Shown here piece by piece: positions 11,892 to 23,270 of a DNA stretch of 64,000 nt. Under the pieces are notes generated by a model. It had not been told where the DNA came from, ran no database searches, and worked only from the letters and a program-made list of their open reading frames with translations. Numbering within the stretch: the stretch's first letter is position 1; each line of letters begins with the position of its first letter. The translations under genes were made by a program, and so were the position numbers. This DNA comes from Bilabrum cf. latius (lineage: Eukaryota > Bigyra: Bicosoecida > Bigyra > Bicosoecida), in NCBI GenBank assembly GCA_965178125.1, contig OZ237738.1, forward strand, positions 124,001-188,000. The letters run 5' to 3'.

Positions 11892-12229
11892 GCGTGTGGT
11901 ACCCACAAATAGGAAACAGCGATTAACCCGTACGATAAGCCTTGCAGCAATAAAAAATATGGTCGAGCGTTTTTTTGTTGCGGTCACGGTGAGACCACGA
12001 ATTTGGAGTTCCATTCGGCCTCATCATCACAGCTTGTGCACGGCAACTGACTTGCCGTGCATCAACTGTCACGGGAGGCCGTGCAAGGATCGGATGAATG
12101 CAAGATCTTTTGATGGATCCACTTCATGGCATCGATCTGATCTGGGTGCTCTCAATCAATTCCGTGGCTGTTCCTAGCGGGCTAGGCTGGTTGCCGTGCT
12201 TGACTTGGTCACGTTCCCTCCATTCAGGC
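11892..12229. other. Intergenic spacer between alpha-galactosidase and carboxypeptidase
   Basis: 338 bp holding the alpha-galactosidase upstream region and the 3' UTR of the carboxypeptidase gene, both on the minus strand. I see no further gene or RNA here. Confidence 0.6.
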
Positions 12230-15200
12230 TCACTCGCCACCGAGCTACCCTCCGCCAGGTGCTCTTGCGCCAGTTTTCCTCACACCATGACCACCCCGAC
12301 GTTTCCCGGCATCACGCCCCTGCGCTGTGAGACCCGTGGGGGAACTACCCCCGGCCACGCCCCAGCCACTGATGCCCAGTCCACCGGCACCGCGTGCTCC
12401 ACCGTGCACAGCACCCGGCAGCACAAGGTTGCCTCCCCAAGTGGCCGCCCTGCCCAGCGAAAGGGTGGGCGGCAGCGTCACCCCCCTGCTGCTGACGGCT
12501 GGCTTCAACCCGCTCGCGGTGCCATCCACCGGTGGCAGTCCCATGCCGCGGTCCCCCGGGCTCCTGCACCGAGCTCTCCCATCCATCCTTCCCAGCCACA
12601 GGGACTGCTTGTGCCGGGGCGAAGCACTTGCAGACTGCCAGTGAATGGCGGCAAGTTCCCGCGGGGAGCCTCGCTGCTGCTCGTGCCCGTAGCCTGCCCC
12701 ACCAAGCTCGGAACCACCGGAAAGGACGACGCTCCGCCGGACGGCGCTGGCAGTGGATCGCGAGCCGATCGGACTGCTTGCCCCACCCGATCTGCGCACC
12801 GACTATTCCCTGCCGCCGCGTTCGGTCGGCTCGCGCTGCCGGCCATTGCTGGCCCGTCCCGTCGATGAACTTGCACCGTGTCGAGAGCTGGCCGTCTTGC
12901 TGCCCACCGAGTAGCTCAAAGTGCGCCGCAGCCGGCTCCCTGAGACTATGCCATCTCTGCCGCGGGACCGGGCGGGACCTCTGCTGCCCTTGCGGCCCTG
13001 CCCCATAGACACAGACACACGGCCTGAAGATGGACGCAGCAGCTCGACCTCCCTGGCAGCTCCTGCCAGGCCCGCCCCGCTCTCCGGTCTCACTGGTATG
13101 GGCGCCCACACCTCTTCTCTGCGGGCCTCTGTGAAGGCCTGCAGCCGCTTGGTCTCCTCCTCCCGACGAGCAGCCGCCACCCGCTCTGCCGTCCTTCTCC
13201 TCGCCTCGGCAGCGGCACGCATCCTGCGGGCTCGCGCCTGCAGAACGGCCAGCTTCCCGTCGGCGGAGGCCGATGCTGCTTGCTCCCGGGAAGACGCACC
13301 GCGGGAAATCGCTCTGTCCTTGCTGCCGGCACGTGCGCGGAAGGAAGCGCGGGAGGCGCTGCGGCGGCCGCTTCGCTCCTCGCTGGCACCATTCGCGGCA
13401 GAGGCAGAAACAGAGGCAGAGGCAAACCCCCTCGCTGCTCCTGCAGCACCCGAGTCCCTGCATGCCTGGGGCTCGCCCGATGCCGCCGCGCTCTTGCCGG
13501 CTCTCTCCGCCGCCCGAGCCTCCGCACGAGCCCTCTGCGCATGTCGCCTGAGCAGTTTCGCAATGGATGCAGTGGCCTCCTCGTACCCAGGCCTGCCTTT
13601 GAGCTTGCGCAGCGTGGCCAGCCTGGCCCCCTCTGCCGACCGCCACTCGCTCCCCGGCATGCGGGACCACGGGTGCAGCCCCTCCGATTCGAGCAGCGCG
13701 TAGAGGCAGGCTTTGCCCACGTCCCGCCAGTGTGCGGGCACGTACTTTGCGGGCAGCGCGCTCAAGCCCACTCCGGGCAGGCACGGAGGGGAGGCCCGCC
13801 CGCCGTCTCCCGAGGCGGGCGGCTTGCTGCCCACCGTGCGCGCGCACCCGTAGTGGCACTCGAGCGTGAAGCACCTTGGGTGCCCCGTGGCGCGGTACAG
13901 CGCCACACGGCCGGACCCTCCCTTCTTGCCCCCTCGCTTGTCCACCCCGTCCATGTTCTTGGCCGAGAAACAGCTGGCGCCCAGGTCAAAGTACTGCGAA
14001 TGCACGCTGCACGCCTGCGCGAAGAAGTTCGCTTCTACCTGAGTCGCCGCGTCGTCGATGTGGTTGCCGAATATGAAGCAGCCTCGCTTGTTGATGTGCG
14101 CGTGCAGGTCCAGGTATAGCCCGAGTTGGCCTGCACGGGCGTGGTGCAGGACCAGTTGCTTGGCAGCGTGCACCGTGGGGTGCACCGCCGGGTCTGGGTC
14201 CTCGTAGCACCGGTTGAGGTTGAGGCCGCGCGAGTCTGCCCTGTAGTGGCCCATGGCCACCCCGTCTGGGTTGAGCACCGGTATGATCTTGAACACGAAG
14301 TGCCTCAGCAGCGCCTCCGTCCGGGGGTCCTCCCGCCGCAGCAGCACCTCGAGGATCCCTTGCAGCACATGCGAGGCGGGAGTTTCGCCCGGATGCACCC
14401 GAGCCGTGATGACAGCCACTTGCTTGCCGCCCCACGCCCGGACTGGCCGCCTCCATCGCCGCCGCGCAGCGGACTCGCCGGTCGCAGGTCGGGCCCTCCT
14501 CCCTGCCGAGTACCGCTTCCATTCATCCCCCCACCCTTCTCCCTCTAGGAATCGCCGTTGCTCCTCCGCTGGCACCCACCCATCGACTGCAGACGCCTTG
14601 CCCTCGGGTGAACCAGTAGCGGTGGCAGCGGCCGCTTCCGAGCTCGGAAGGCGAGACACCTCATGCCCTAGGTCAGGCAGCAGGTGCGGGTCTCGCACCA
14701 TGACTGCGGCTGACTCTGACTCCACGAATTTATCATCATCCTTCCCCGTGACAGCATCGGGCTGTCCCACGCTGCTGTTCCTGCCGCTGCCGCTGCTGCT
14801 TGCTCCGCTAGGCGTGCTCCTGGTGCCACTGCCGCTGCTGCTGCTGCTGCTTGCTCCGCTAGGCGTGCTCCTGGTACCGGTGGCCAGGAGCAGAGGGCCC
14901 TCCCGCTCGGGCAAGGACGGGAGCACGATGGCATCGCGGCCGCTTGAATCGGTGCTCTTGCCCTCCTGGATGCCTGCGGCAGGTGCCTCTGCCGGCGGCT
15001 CCCACCCAGCCATGAGCAGGTGCTCGAGGGCGAGCATGCGGAGCAGGTCGTGCTCGCCCGCCGTGGATGCCGGGCCGTGCCGCCCCGTGATGGTTACCAC
15101 GTCAACGTCGCGCCCTTCAAGAGATGAGCAAATTCGCTCCCTGCAAAAATATATGCCTCTGCGCAATCCCGGCAGCCTAGCGAGCACCGACTCTTGTGCC

Positions 15201-15967
15201 AGCGAGAGGCACGCCTCGATAGAATCGGAGGAGCGGGACTCGTCCCCAACCGCGCCACTGCCCGCGATTTCTACCTTATGCCCATCTGTTGGCTAGTTTT
15301 GGCTCTCAGCGGCTCTGGTTTTGAGCTGGTGGCGCAGGGACTCTGATGCATCGCGGTCTTCAATACAATCATTCCCGAGGTCTCCTTCGTGCGCAGCCAA
15401 CTGCTGCTGTTGCATCACGTACGGGAAAGGAAACGTCAACGCAAATTCAACCTCAGCATCGCCTGTCTCAAATGTATAAGAAAATTCAAATCTTCCGTTC
15501 GTAGGACCATCTTGCTTGGGAGTGGCCGGTTCAAGATCGTTAGACTGCTCGTCTGGCCCTAAACGCGCTGCGCTCAGCCCTCCAGATTCCATAAAATGCT
15601 TAGTCTGCCGCTTCAATTCGTCTGGCAGGTCATCGTAGCTACTTTGGTCCTGTGAATAGATGATTCCGGCAGGAAGGTGACCCCATGCCGACATCCGTGG
15701 CGTTGCCCTGTAGGCAACTCGATGTCCAAACTTCTCCAAATTGGACTGCTTGTTGACAAATCGCACAAGAAACCGCACAGTCCTGCCCCTAGCTGCCCCC
15801 TTGACCCGGAAATTAAACCATGAGCGGTAGTTGCAGACGAATTTCGTCCCAGCACAGTCTGGCCTAGGAAACAGCTCCACTGCTCCATGAGCCGCTCTAG
15901 CGTGCCATAAATTCCCCCCATCGAAGTCGCCTGTAAATATCAGACCATCGACTTCATGCGTGGGCAT
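12230..15967 (-). CDS. AGBL5: Cytosolic carboxypeptidase, CCP5/AGBL5-like (M14 family)
   Basis: Frame of 1245 codons from ATG 15967-15965 to TGA 12230-12232, with TAGs at 15293, 12803 and 12245. The N-terminal domain matches CCP5 proteins (LIFTGDFDGGNL, RPDCAGTKF, NYRSWFNF). The M14 catalytic domain has the HPGE zinc motif in ARVHPGETPASH, LNPDGVAMGHYRADSRG, LDLHAH with the third zinc ligand, and the catalytic Glu in FTLECHYG. The first TAG (residue 225) lies between the N-domain and the CCP5-like segment RERICSSLEGRDVDVVTIT. CCP5 removes branch-point glutamates from tubulin and similar proteins, which fits an organism with cilia. The C-terminal 400 residues are Ser/Arg/Ala-rich and disordered. 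Ser-rich insertions separate the N-domain from the catalytic part. Confidence 0.93.
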
Positions 15968-16204
15968 CCGATGGGCCAAAAACGGATCGGAAACAGTGGC
16001 AAATACGATTTTTGTAACGAGCGGTTTACCCTGTGCTACGTGCTTACGGCTCGTGGATTCGCCGCCCTTATTTCTGGCTTTTTAGGTGAGATTCCGCTGT
16101 CATACGTGATGAATTCCATTATTTGATACATGATTATCGTAGCATCTTGGTCGATTAGTGAAAAGAAACGCAATTAGTTCTACAATATTGCCAGTCTCAT
16201 TTGA

Positions 16205-19200
16205 ATGTGCTCGCCCTGCTCATTTGCTCGTGTTGCGCAGGGATTCTACGGAGTCGTTATGGAGGAGCAGGATCCCAATGGAGAAGCTATGACAAAGCCA
16301 AAGCTCGAAGCAGTGGACATGTTCATGGCGGTCACCGGATGCAAACGAGAGCGAGCACTGGAGTATTTAAGCGCGACCGATTTTGATGCCGAGATTGCCC
16401 TAAATCACTTCCTAGAGAACCAGCCACCCGGTGGCGATGACGACAATGATGATGATGATGATGCTGTAGAAGTAGCTGCCGCCGGACCAGCAGTGAGGAG
16501 CAGCAACGCGCAGGAATCCAGTGCTTCTAGCGCTACTTCGGCTGCATCGACAGGTTCTGCGGCGGCAGCCACCTCTGGCAGCTCGGGTCGAGGTCGCGGC
16601 CGAGGCCGAGGCCAAGGTAGCGCATTGTCAAGCCGGAGAGGGCGTGGCCGGGGGAGGGGCGGCGGCAGGAGGAGCACGGCACCCTTGGCATCCGACGAGC
16701 AAGCCTCGGTGCCGAGCGGCAAGCAAGCACAGGGCGGTGCATCCCTTGCAGCCTCAAGCTCTGCAGAAAGCACCGGTGACATGTCTGTGGACCTGCAGTC
16801 GTCGATGGCGAGCTCTGCCATGCCCAGCGCGGCCTCCTCCACGAGCACCTCGAGCTCCGGCAGGAGGAGCTCCAGGCTGGCCAGCAGGGGGCAGTCTGCG
16901 GTGGAGGCCGCTGCCCGGCGCAGGGCACAGGTGAACGGCAGCGGCTCTCCCCAGAACCGCAAGCGGTCGCGCCCCGATGAGAGGGTGGCCCGTGAGAGGG
17001 CTGCTTGGAGAGAGGCCAGCGAGGCTGCCGAGATGCTGGCAACGGGCAGGCGGAGGGCCAGGCAAGCCGCGCGCGGAGGGAGGGCTGCCCCTGCCTCTGC
17101 CTCTGGCGGTGCCTCTGCCGGTGCGGATGCGGGTGCGGGTGCGGGTGCGGGTGCGAGTGCGGGTGCGGGTGCGGGTGCAGGTGCAGGTGCGGGTGCGAGT
17201 GCGGTTGTGGGGGCGCTGTCCGCACCCTCGAGTGCATCTAGCGGGCAGGCTGCCATGGCGGAAGATGAAGAAGAGCAGCAGGGCGAGGAGGAGGAGGAGG
17301 AGGAGGAGGCAGGAGCGGAGGGTGGCATTGCTGAGGACCAGGTTGGCACTGGCATGGACGGCGACAAGGCAGGCGACGATGACGATGAGGACGAGGACGA
17401 GGATGAGGACGAGGACGAATCTCCTCCTGAAGCAGGTGGTGAGGATGACGATGACTTCGTACCTCCCGGGGGAGCCGAGCTGCCCCTCGCTGCAGCACGG
17501 GCTCCTACCCGCTCTCGGCGCGGTGCCAGTTCTGCAGCGATGCAAGACGGCGACTATGACGAGGAAGCCTCCTCTGCAGGGCAGGCAGACGAGGAGGAGG
17601 ACTACAGCCCGGCGCATGCACCGGCACCTCGAGGGAGGGGCCGCCCAGCCAAGAAGCGCAGGACCCTGGCAGGTGCAAGGTCAACACTCATGCAAGAAGT
17701 AGCGGAGAATCCGCTGTACAAGTGGGCTGCCGGGCGCAAGCATGGCAAGCATAAGATTGTGCACATGGGTGCCCTGGACCCGGCTGCTATATTCGACGAT
17801 GAGGTCTCGAAGGCTATAAGCGCGGAAGGAAGGGCGGCGCAAGCGGGAGGCCAGCGGGTTGTGCGGCCCACTCGTTTCGTCCAGGCGCAGCAGCACGAGC
17901 GGAAGCAGGCCATCCTGCTAGCTCCTGTCAGCGCGGGGAGCACGCTCGACAAAGAGCCGCTGAGCCGGCGGCCAGTGCGCCAGCTGCTCGGCGAGTTCGA
18001 GTTTTGTATCAGCACAAAAGCCTGGGAACGAGCGCACGGCGCGCTCATTGTTTCGATTCCTGATCTGGTTGGGAAGCGCAACGGCACTGACGTGAAGGTG
18101 CCTGCCCTCTTCCCATCGCTGGCAGACGCGGCGTGGGCACACCGTGCGTGCCAGCTGGGGGCAGGCGCGGTGGATGATCGGTCCGAGGCGGTCAAGTCGC
18201 AGATGCGGCAGGGTACCCTCGAGAATGCCGTATCGTATGGCTGGCTGGCCCGGCGAGTTCATGCTGAGAGAGAATTGCTCGCAGGAAATCGCAAGAAGCT
18301 GCGGAAAGTGCTCACTGTTGCTTTCAGCGAGGACCTGAGGGCTTGCTACGACCCCTTCTACGGAGGCGGCGTGGAGGAACCTGCTCCGTCCAAGGCGGTG
18401 CGGGCCCTGCTGGAGTCCATGCTCTCGCACAGGCACGGCACGACGAAGGAGGAGGCAGCTACTCGCCTGATAATGAACGAGGACCAGCTGGTCTTCCTGG
18501 ATACACTGCTCAAGATGTCGAGGGTCGACTCCAACGGGGGATATGACGCGAGCAAGCGTGGTCCGTATAGGCGCCAGGAGCCCAGCGCACGGGTTCGTCG
18601 GCTGTAGGTGGAGCTAGGCATGCTCACCCGCAAGGCGCAAACGCAGCTTCAGCGCCAATTCGATCGTATGGCCGCTCTAGACTTCCTCGCAGGCAGCTCC
18701 ATGTCCCCCAACGACTATAGAACGGACAACCAGATCGGCGTAGTCACCTCGGCCTCAGAAGTGCCCTACCGTGGGCTCAGTCAGGGCGACCAGGATCGGG
18801 CGCGGAGACTCAACAGAGACCTTCAGGTTGCCCTGGTAGCCGACAAGGTGAAGATGCGGATCTGGAAGGCCGGATCGCAGCCCCTGGTGCACGCAAGGTT
18901 CGCCATCCCTCACATGGACGAAGAGGGTGTCTTCTTCCGAGTGCAACTCTTCGCAACGGAGTACGTGAGCACTTCGCTGGCAGGCGGTTATCATCCCATT
19001 TGGCAGCGCATCCGTCTTGCCAGGCCGGTCCTCGTCTCACCGGCTACGCTGCGGTCCACCCGACTCGGGATGGGCTACCTCTATCGCGGCCTGGACGAGG
19101 GTGCTATCGCCATCGACCCATATGCGGTGGCGGAGCACCAGCACGACGAGTCGTGTGAGAAGGAGGTAAATGCTGCCTACAAGGCATGCGCGAGCCTGCC

Positions 19201-22200
19201 AGAGAAGGAGGGCGGCGCCAGTGAGAGACGGCAGGTGCCTCCAGCACCATCTCCTGGTGCGGCGACTCAGGCGCAGCGAAGCCCCTCGAATCGGTCTTCG
19301 CCAGAGGGAAGTTCTAGCGCGAGTGTGGCTAGCTCCTCGCCGCCAGCCCAGAGCTCAGGTGCCGCGGCTGCTGCGAGCCAGGCCTCGACACTGGCCGAGG
19401 AAGAGCTCGCCGTTCCCTCCAATGCCAGCGCGTTGGATGGCGCCTCGTGGGAGCATGCGTCCATGTTCGACGGGGAGCTGCACCAGCACGCATTGTTTGA
19501 AGTACACGGGCAGCGGGCTCTGTCCCTGATCGCCAGGGCCTGGTCGCGCGAGCTCGAGCACACGAGAAGCATCATGCGCATGCCACGGCGCCCGGAGCGA
19601 TTCTTGGGTGACTCCACCACGGACACGAGCCGCGCTGATACCAAGGCGCTGGAGAAGAAGTATGTCGAGAAGAAGAACACGCTGAAGCCGAAGCTGATTG
19701 ACGAAGCCATGCGTGCGATGGGTCTGAGGCAGGGCCGCGAGCTCTGCCCACCGGCCAAGACCGAGGCAGGCACTTCGCCGTTCATGAAGCCTGGCACAGG
19801 CCTGGCCACCAAGTGGCTGCAGGATTAGCGCGCGACGAGGCAGTTCAGTTTCTCCGTGCAGGGCTTGCTTGACATAGTCGAAAAGACGGCGCTGGCCGAC
19901 GGCGTGGCCCACGGAGAGACAAAGGACACGCAGCCACCGGGCCTGACGAGCACCTTGTATCCGTACCAGAGCAGCACTGTCCAGTGGATGATCGACTCGG
20001 AGAAGCGATCGTTCGGACTTGCAGACGGAGCCATGTTCCCCGTCCCGATCGGGGCTCGCGGAGACCGCAAGCTGTGGATCAACACGTTCGGCCAGGTGCA
20101 GGACAGGCTGGCCATTCGAGGGCCCCCAATGACTGGTGGTGGCATCCTCGCAAGTGAGATGGGCCTTGGCAAGACGATCATGTCCATTGCCACCATTCTG
20201 GCCAATCCCAGGCACCCGGACAATTGCGATCAGGCAATCCCGCAGGACTTGAACTAGACGTTCCAGCAGGCCGCCCAGGTCAAGTCTTCAAACATCGCGC
20301 GAACCCACGAGCTGCCCATGATGCGATACGCTATTGTAGCTCGGTTTGCGGGCCTGCTGAAAGCCTCAGAAGTAAAGGAAGCAGCCAAGGGGAATTGGCC
20401 CGGTGACTTTACGGCTCGCACGTCGCGGTCCGGCTTCCGCCTGCGCCAATCGAGCGATCTGCGCACCGAGGACTATTTGCGTATGGTGCCGCGGCCGCGG
20501 GCCAAGGCTACGCTCGTGGTGTTGCCCGTGTCTCTGATCGGGCAATGGGCTACAGAGATCGAGAAACATGCTCCTTGCCTGTCGGTGGTGACCTTTCACG
20601 GCCAGAAGCGCAAGCAGATTCCACCCGTTGCCTTCCTTGGCGCTGACGTCGTGCTGACCACGTACTCTCTGCTCACCACGGAATGGAACGTGCTGGAAAT
20701 GATCGACTGGCACCGCATCATGTTTGACGAGTCGCAGAGCGTCAAGGGCAAAGCCAGCAAGGTCTCGCTTGGCGCCACCTGGCTTTGTGCGTCCAACAAG
20801 TGGCTCGTCAGCGGCACTCCCTTCACGAAATCGGGGCACACTGACCTCAGCGGCCAGCTCCGCGTGCTGCAGGCCACGCCATACGACGAGAACATCATGT
20901 TTGCCTCCTCGATCGAGAAGCCGTTCTACACGATGACCAAGGCCCACGCCAAGAGGGTCGACTCGAGGAAGACCTGCGAGGACCCGCGGGGCAACGTCGG
21001 TGCGTTCCTCGGGCTCTGGTCGCAGATCGGTCGGCGGCACACCAAGGCGCGGCTGGCACAGACCAAGCAGCTGTGCCTGCCCGGGCGGTCCTACAAGCTC
21101 GAGTTCGTGCAGCCCTCCGCCGATGAGACGCTGCTAACGCAGGCCCTCGTGCAGCGGATGGGCGAGCGATTCGCTGCCATGACCCGTTTCGGGGAGTCGC
21201 ATGCGCTCAACCGGTTTGCCCGCATCGAGTAGCTGGTCAACCGAGTGCGCATGGGAGCTGCACTGCCCAGCCTCGTCGAGCTGAGCAACTGGGGGGCTCG
21301 GGAGGCCTTCAAAGTGGACAGAACGTCCCAGGACGGCCAGAAGGTTATCAACACGCTGACCAAGAGCGTGTCGGAGATCATCGCAAAGCTCAAGAAGGAC
21401 CAGGAGAAGCAGGTCAAGGAGCTCGAGAAGCAGGGTATCGTGGACGAGCAGCGCTACAAGGACGTGAGCTGGGCCAGGAACATCAACTACCTCAAGGAGG
21501 TGGAGAAGATCCTGGAGAAAGTAGACGAGGAGTGCTGCATCTGTCTCGAGCGCATGGATCGGCCCACGCTCACGCCATGCTTGCACCTTTTCTGCCACGG
21601 CTGTATCCAGGGGGTCGTGAATGCCGCCACCTACAGCGCCCCGACCTGCCCAATCTGCCGCACGGGCTTCAATCGCTCCACCAAGTTCACCGAGCTCACC
21701 CAGGACGTGACATCGGCCAAGAAGGAGGGGGCCAAGGCCAAGGCGGTTGACCCGGAGAAAGAGGACGTGATGGTTTCCACCACTGGAGGAGCCACCGTGT
21801 CCGTCAAGGGCAACATCGCGGCGGCGTGGAGGCGCTGCAAGGCGGACGCGCTGAACTGCTCCAAGCTGAGCCACCTGGTAACGTGCATGCGGCGCGTGTT
21901 TGCAGCTGACAGGGGGTCCAAGTGCATCGTGTTCACGCAGTTCAACGATGTCGTGAACACGGTGCGGGCCCGCCTCCGCGCCGAGGGAATTGACCACGAG
22001 TTCATCTCCGGCTCCATGTCACAGCCCAGGCGACAGGCGGCTATGCAGCGGTTCGCTGGAGACCGCAGCTGCAAGGTCTTTGTGCTCACGCAGAAGAGTG
22101 CGGCTGTCGGACTCAACCTGACGTGCGCCAACCACGTCTTCTTCATGGAGCCGTCCATGAAGATCCAGCAGGAGAAGCAGGCGGTGGGCCGCGTGCACAG

Positions 22201-23041
22201 GGTAGGGCAGACCCGGGCAGTGGTGGTGCATCGTCTGGCACAGAAGGGCACTGTGGAGGAGGAGGTGCTGGCCATGAACTTCGAGCTGGAGAGGAAGGCC
22301 AGGGGGCAGGGGATTGCTGGCGGGGACGGAGGCGAGGCTGCGCAGGCGGAGCTGGCTTCTGCCGTGGGGCACGCGGTCTCATCGGAGGACTACGACCAGG
22401 CGGTGGCGGAGGCGGAGCGCCGCGAGCGCATGGCGCACATTCGGCGCTTCTTCCAGCATGGAGGCACGAGCCAGACGTCCCAGGGATAGCTGACCAGGGA
22501 CCTGAAGGAGCTATTTGGAGACGAGGCGGACAGCTCGAACGCAGGTAGCATGGCCGGAGTGATGGGCATGCAGGTAGAAGACCCTGTGGCGGCAGTGCGG
22601 CAGGTGGTGGACAGCGCCTCCTCCATCCTCGCCCATGACTATGGGGCCCTCGCCTCGTTCACTCCGCAAGTGGCGGCTAGTCTCTCGGTAGCAGGCGGGG
22701 TGGTGCAGCCGCAACGCCACAGCGCCGCATCGTACTACAAGAGCCTGACGGATGATGCTCTCCGGGAGCACGTCAACAGCAGGCTGACGAGTGCCCGCGC
22801 GTATGCCGAGCACGAGCACATGCGCTGGATGGCAGCTGACGAGGTCCCCGTGTTGATGGGGGACGACGAGGACGATGATGAGGACGAAGCCGAGGAGGCA
22901 GCCGTTGGGGCAGGAGCAGGCTTTGCAGAGCTGGCTGACATGATGAATGGGCCGAGCAGCGGGGCGGGGAGCTCGGAAGCAGCCGCCTTGAAGTCGAGGT
23001 TCCAGGTGGCCATGGGGGACGGCGAGGAGGACGAGTTCTGA
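16205..23041 (+). CDS. SNF2-family helicase with RING finger (Rad5/Rad16/SHPRH-like)
   Basis: A frame of 2278 codons from ATG 16205 to TGA 23039-23041, interrupted by five TAGs (18605, 19826, 20255, 21230, 22487). Order: UBA-like helices (VDMFMAVTGCKRERALEYL, about residues 35-75); long acidic and Ala/Gly low-complexity region; SNF2 ATPase with GGGILASEMGLGKT (about residue 1311), DESQ in place of DEAH, and SGTPF; RING finger CCICLERM...CPICR (about residue 1776); helicase C domain with KCIVFTQF and QAVGRVHRVGQ. ATPase, RING and helicase C are separated only by TAGs, so the gene makes sense only if TAG is sense. Relatives act in post-replication repair as translocase and ubiquitin ligase. ATG 16259 is an alternative start, since 16240-16250 looks like an acceptor. 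Confidence 0.93.
17113..17205 (+). repeat. GCGGGT hexanucleotide repeat encoding (Gly-Ala)n
   Basis: Imperfect array of six-base units in the disordered N-terminal part of the helicase gene, in frame and giving alternating Gly and Ala. It is followed by Glu/Asp-rich trinucleotide runs at 17280-17430. Confidence 0.85.
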
Positions 23042-23270
23042 GCAGGCCCTGATAGGCAGGCTGTGCTGCTGGCATTTTGGCGTGTGCGGCGAGCTATGCA
23101 TGTTTCGCTTCTATATATAAGTATTCCACAGAGTAGAACACCCGAAAGGTTGCTTTCATTTGCACTGGCCTTTCCAGGTGCATCACATGGTGGCGGCCCA
23201 CTGGCAACTTGGCCTGGAGAATCTATTCCCCGCGTGCAGATCACGCCAATACTGCTCACTAAAGGTGTTT

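Noticed and set aside
12345-13874. Long minus-strand frame overlapping the carboxypeptidase gene
   Set aside because: It is in another frame of a GC-rich gene, shows no domain, and the overlapping frame is clearly CCP5.
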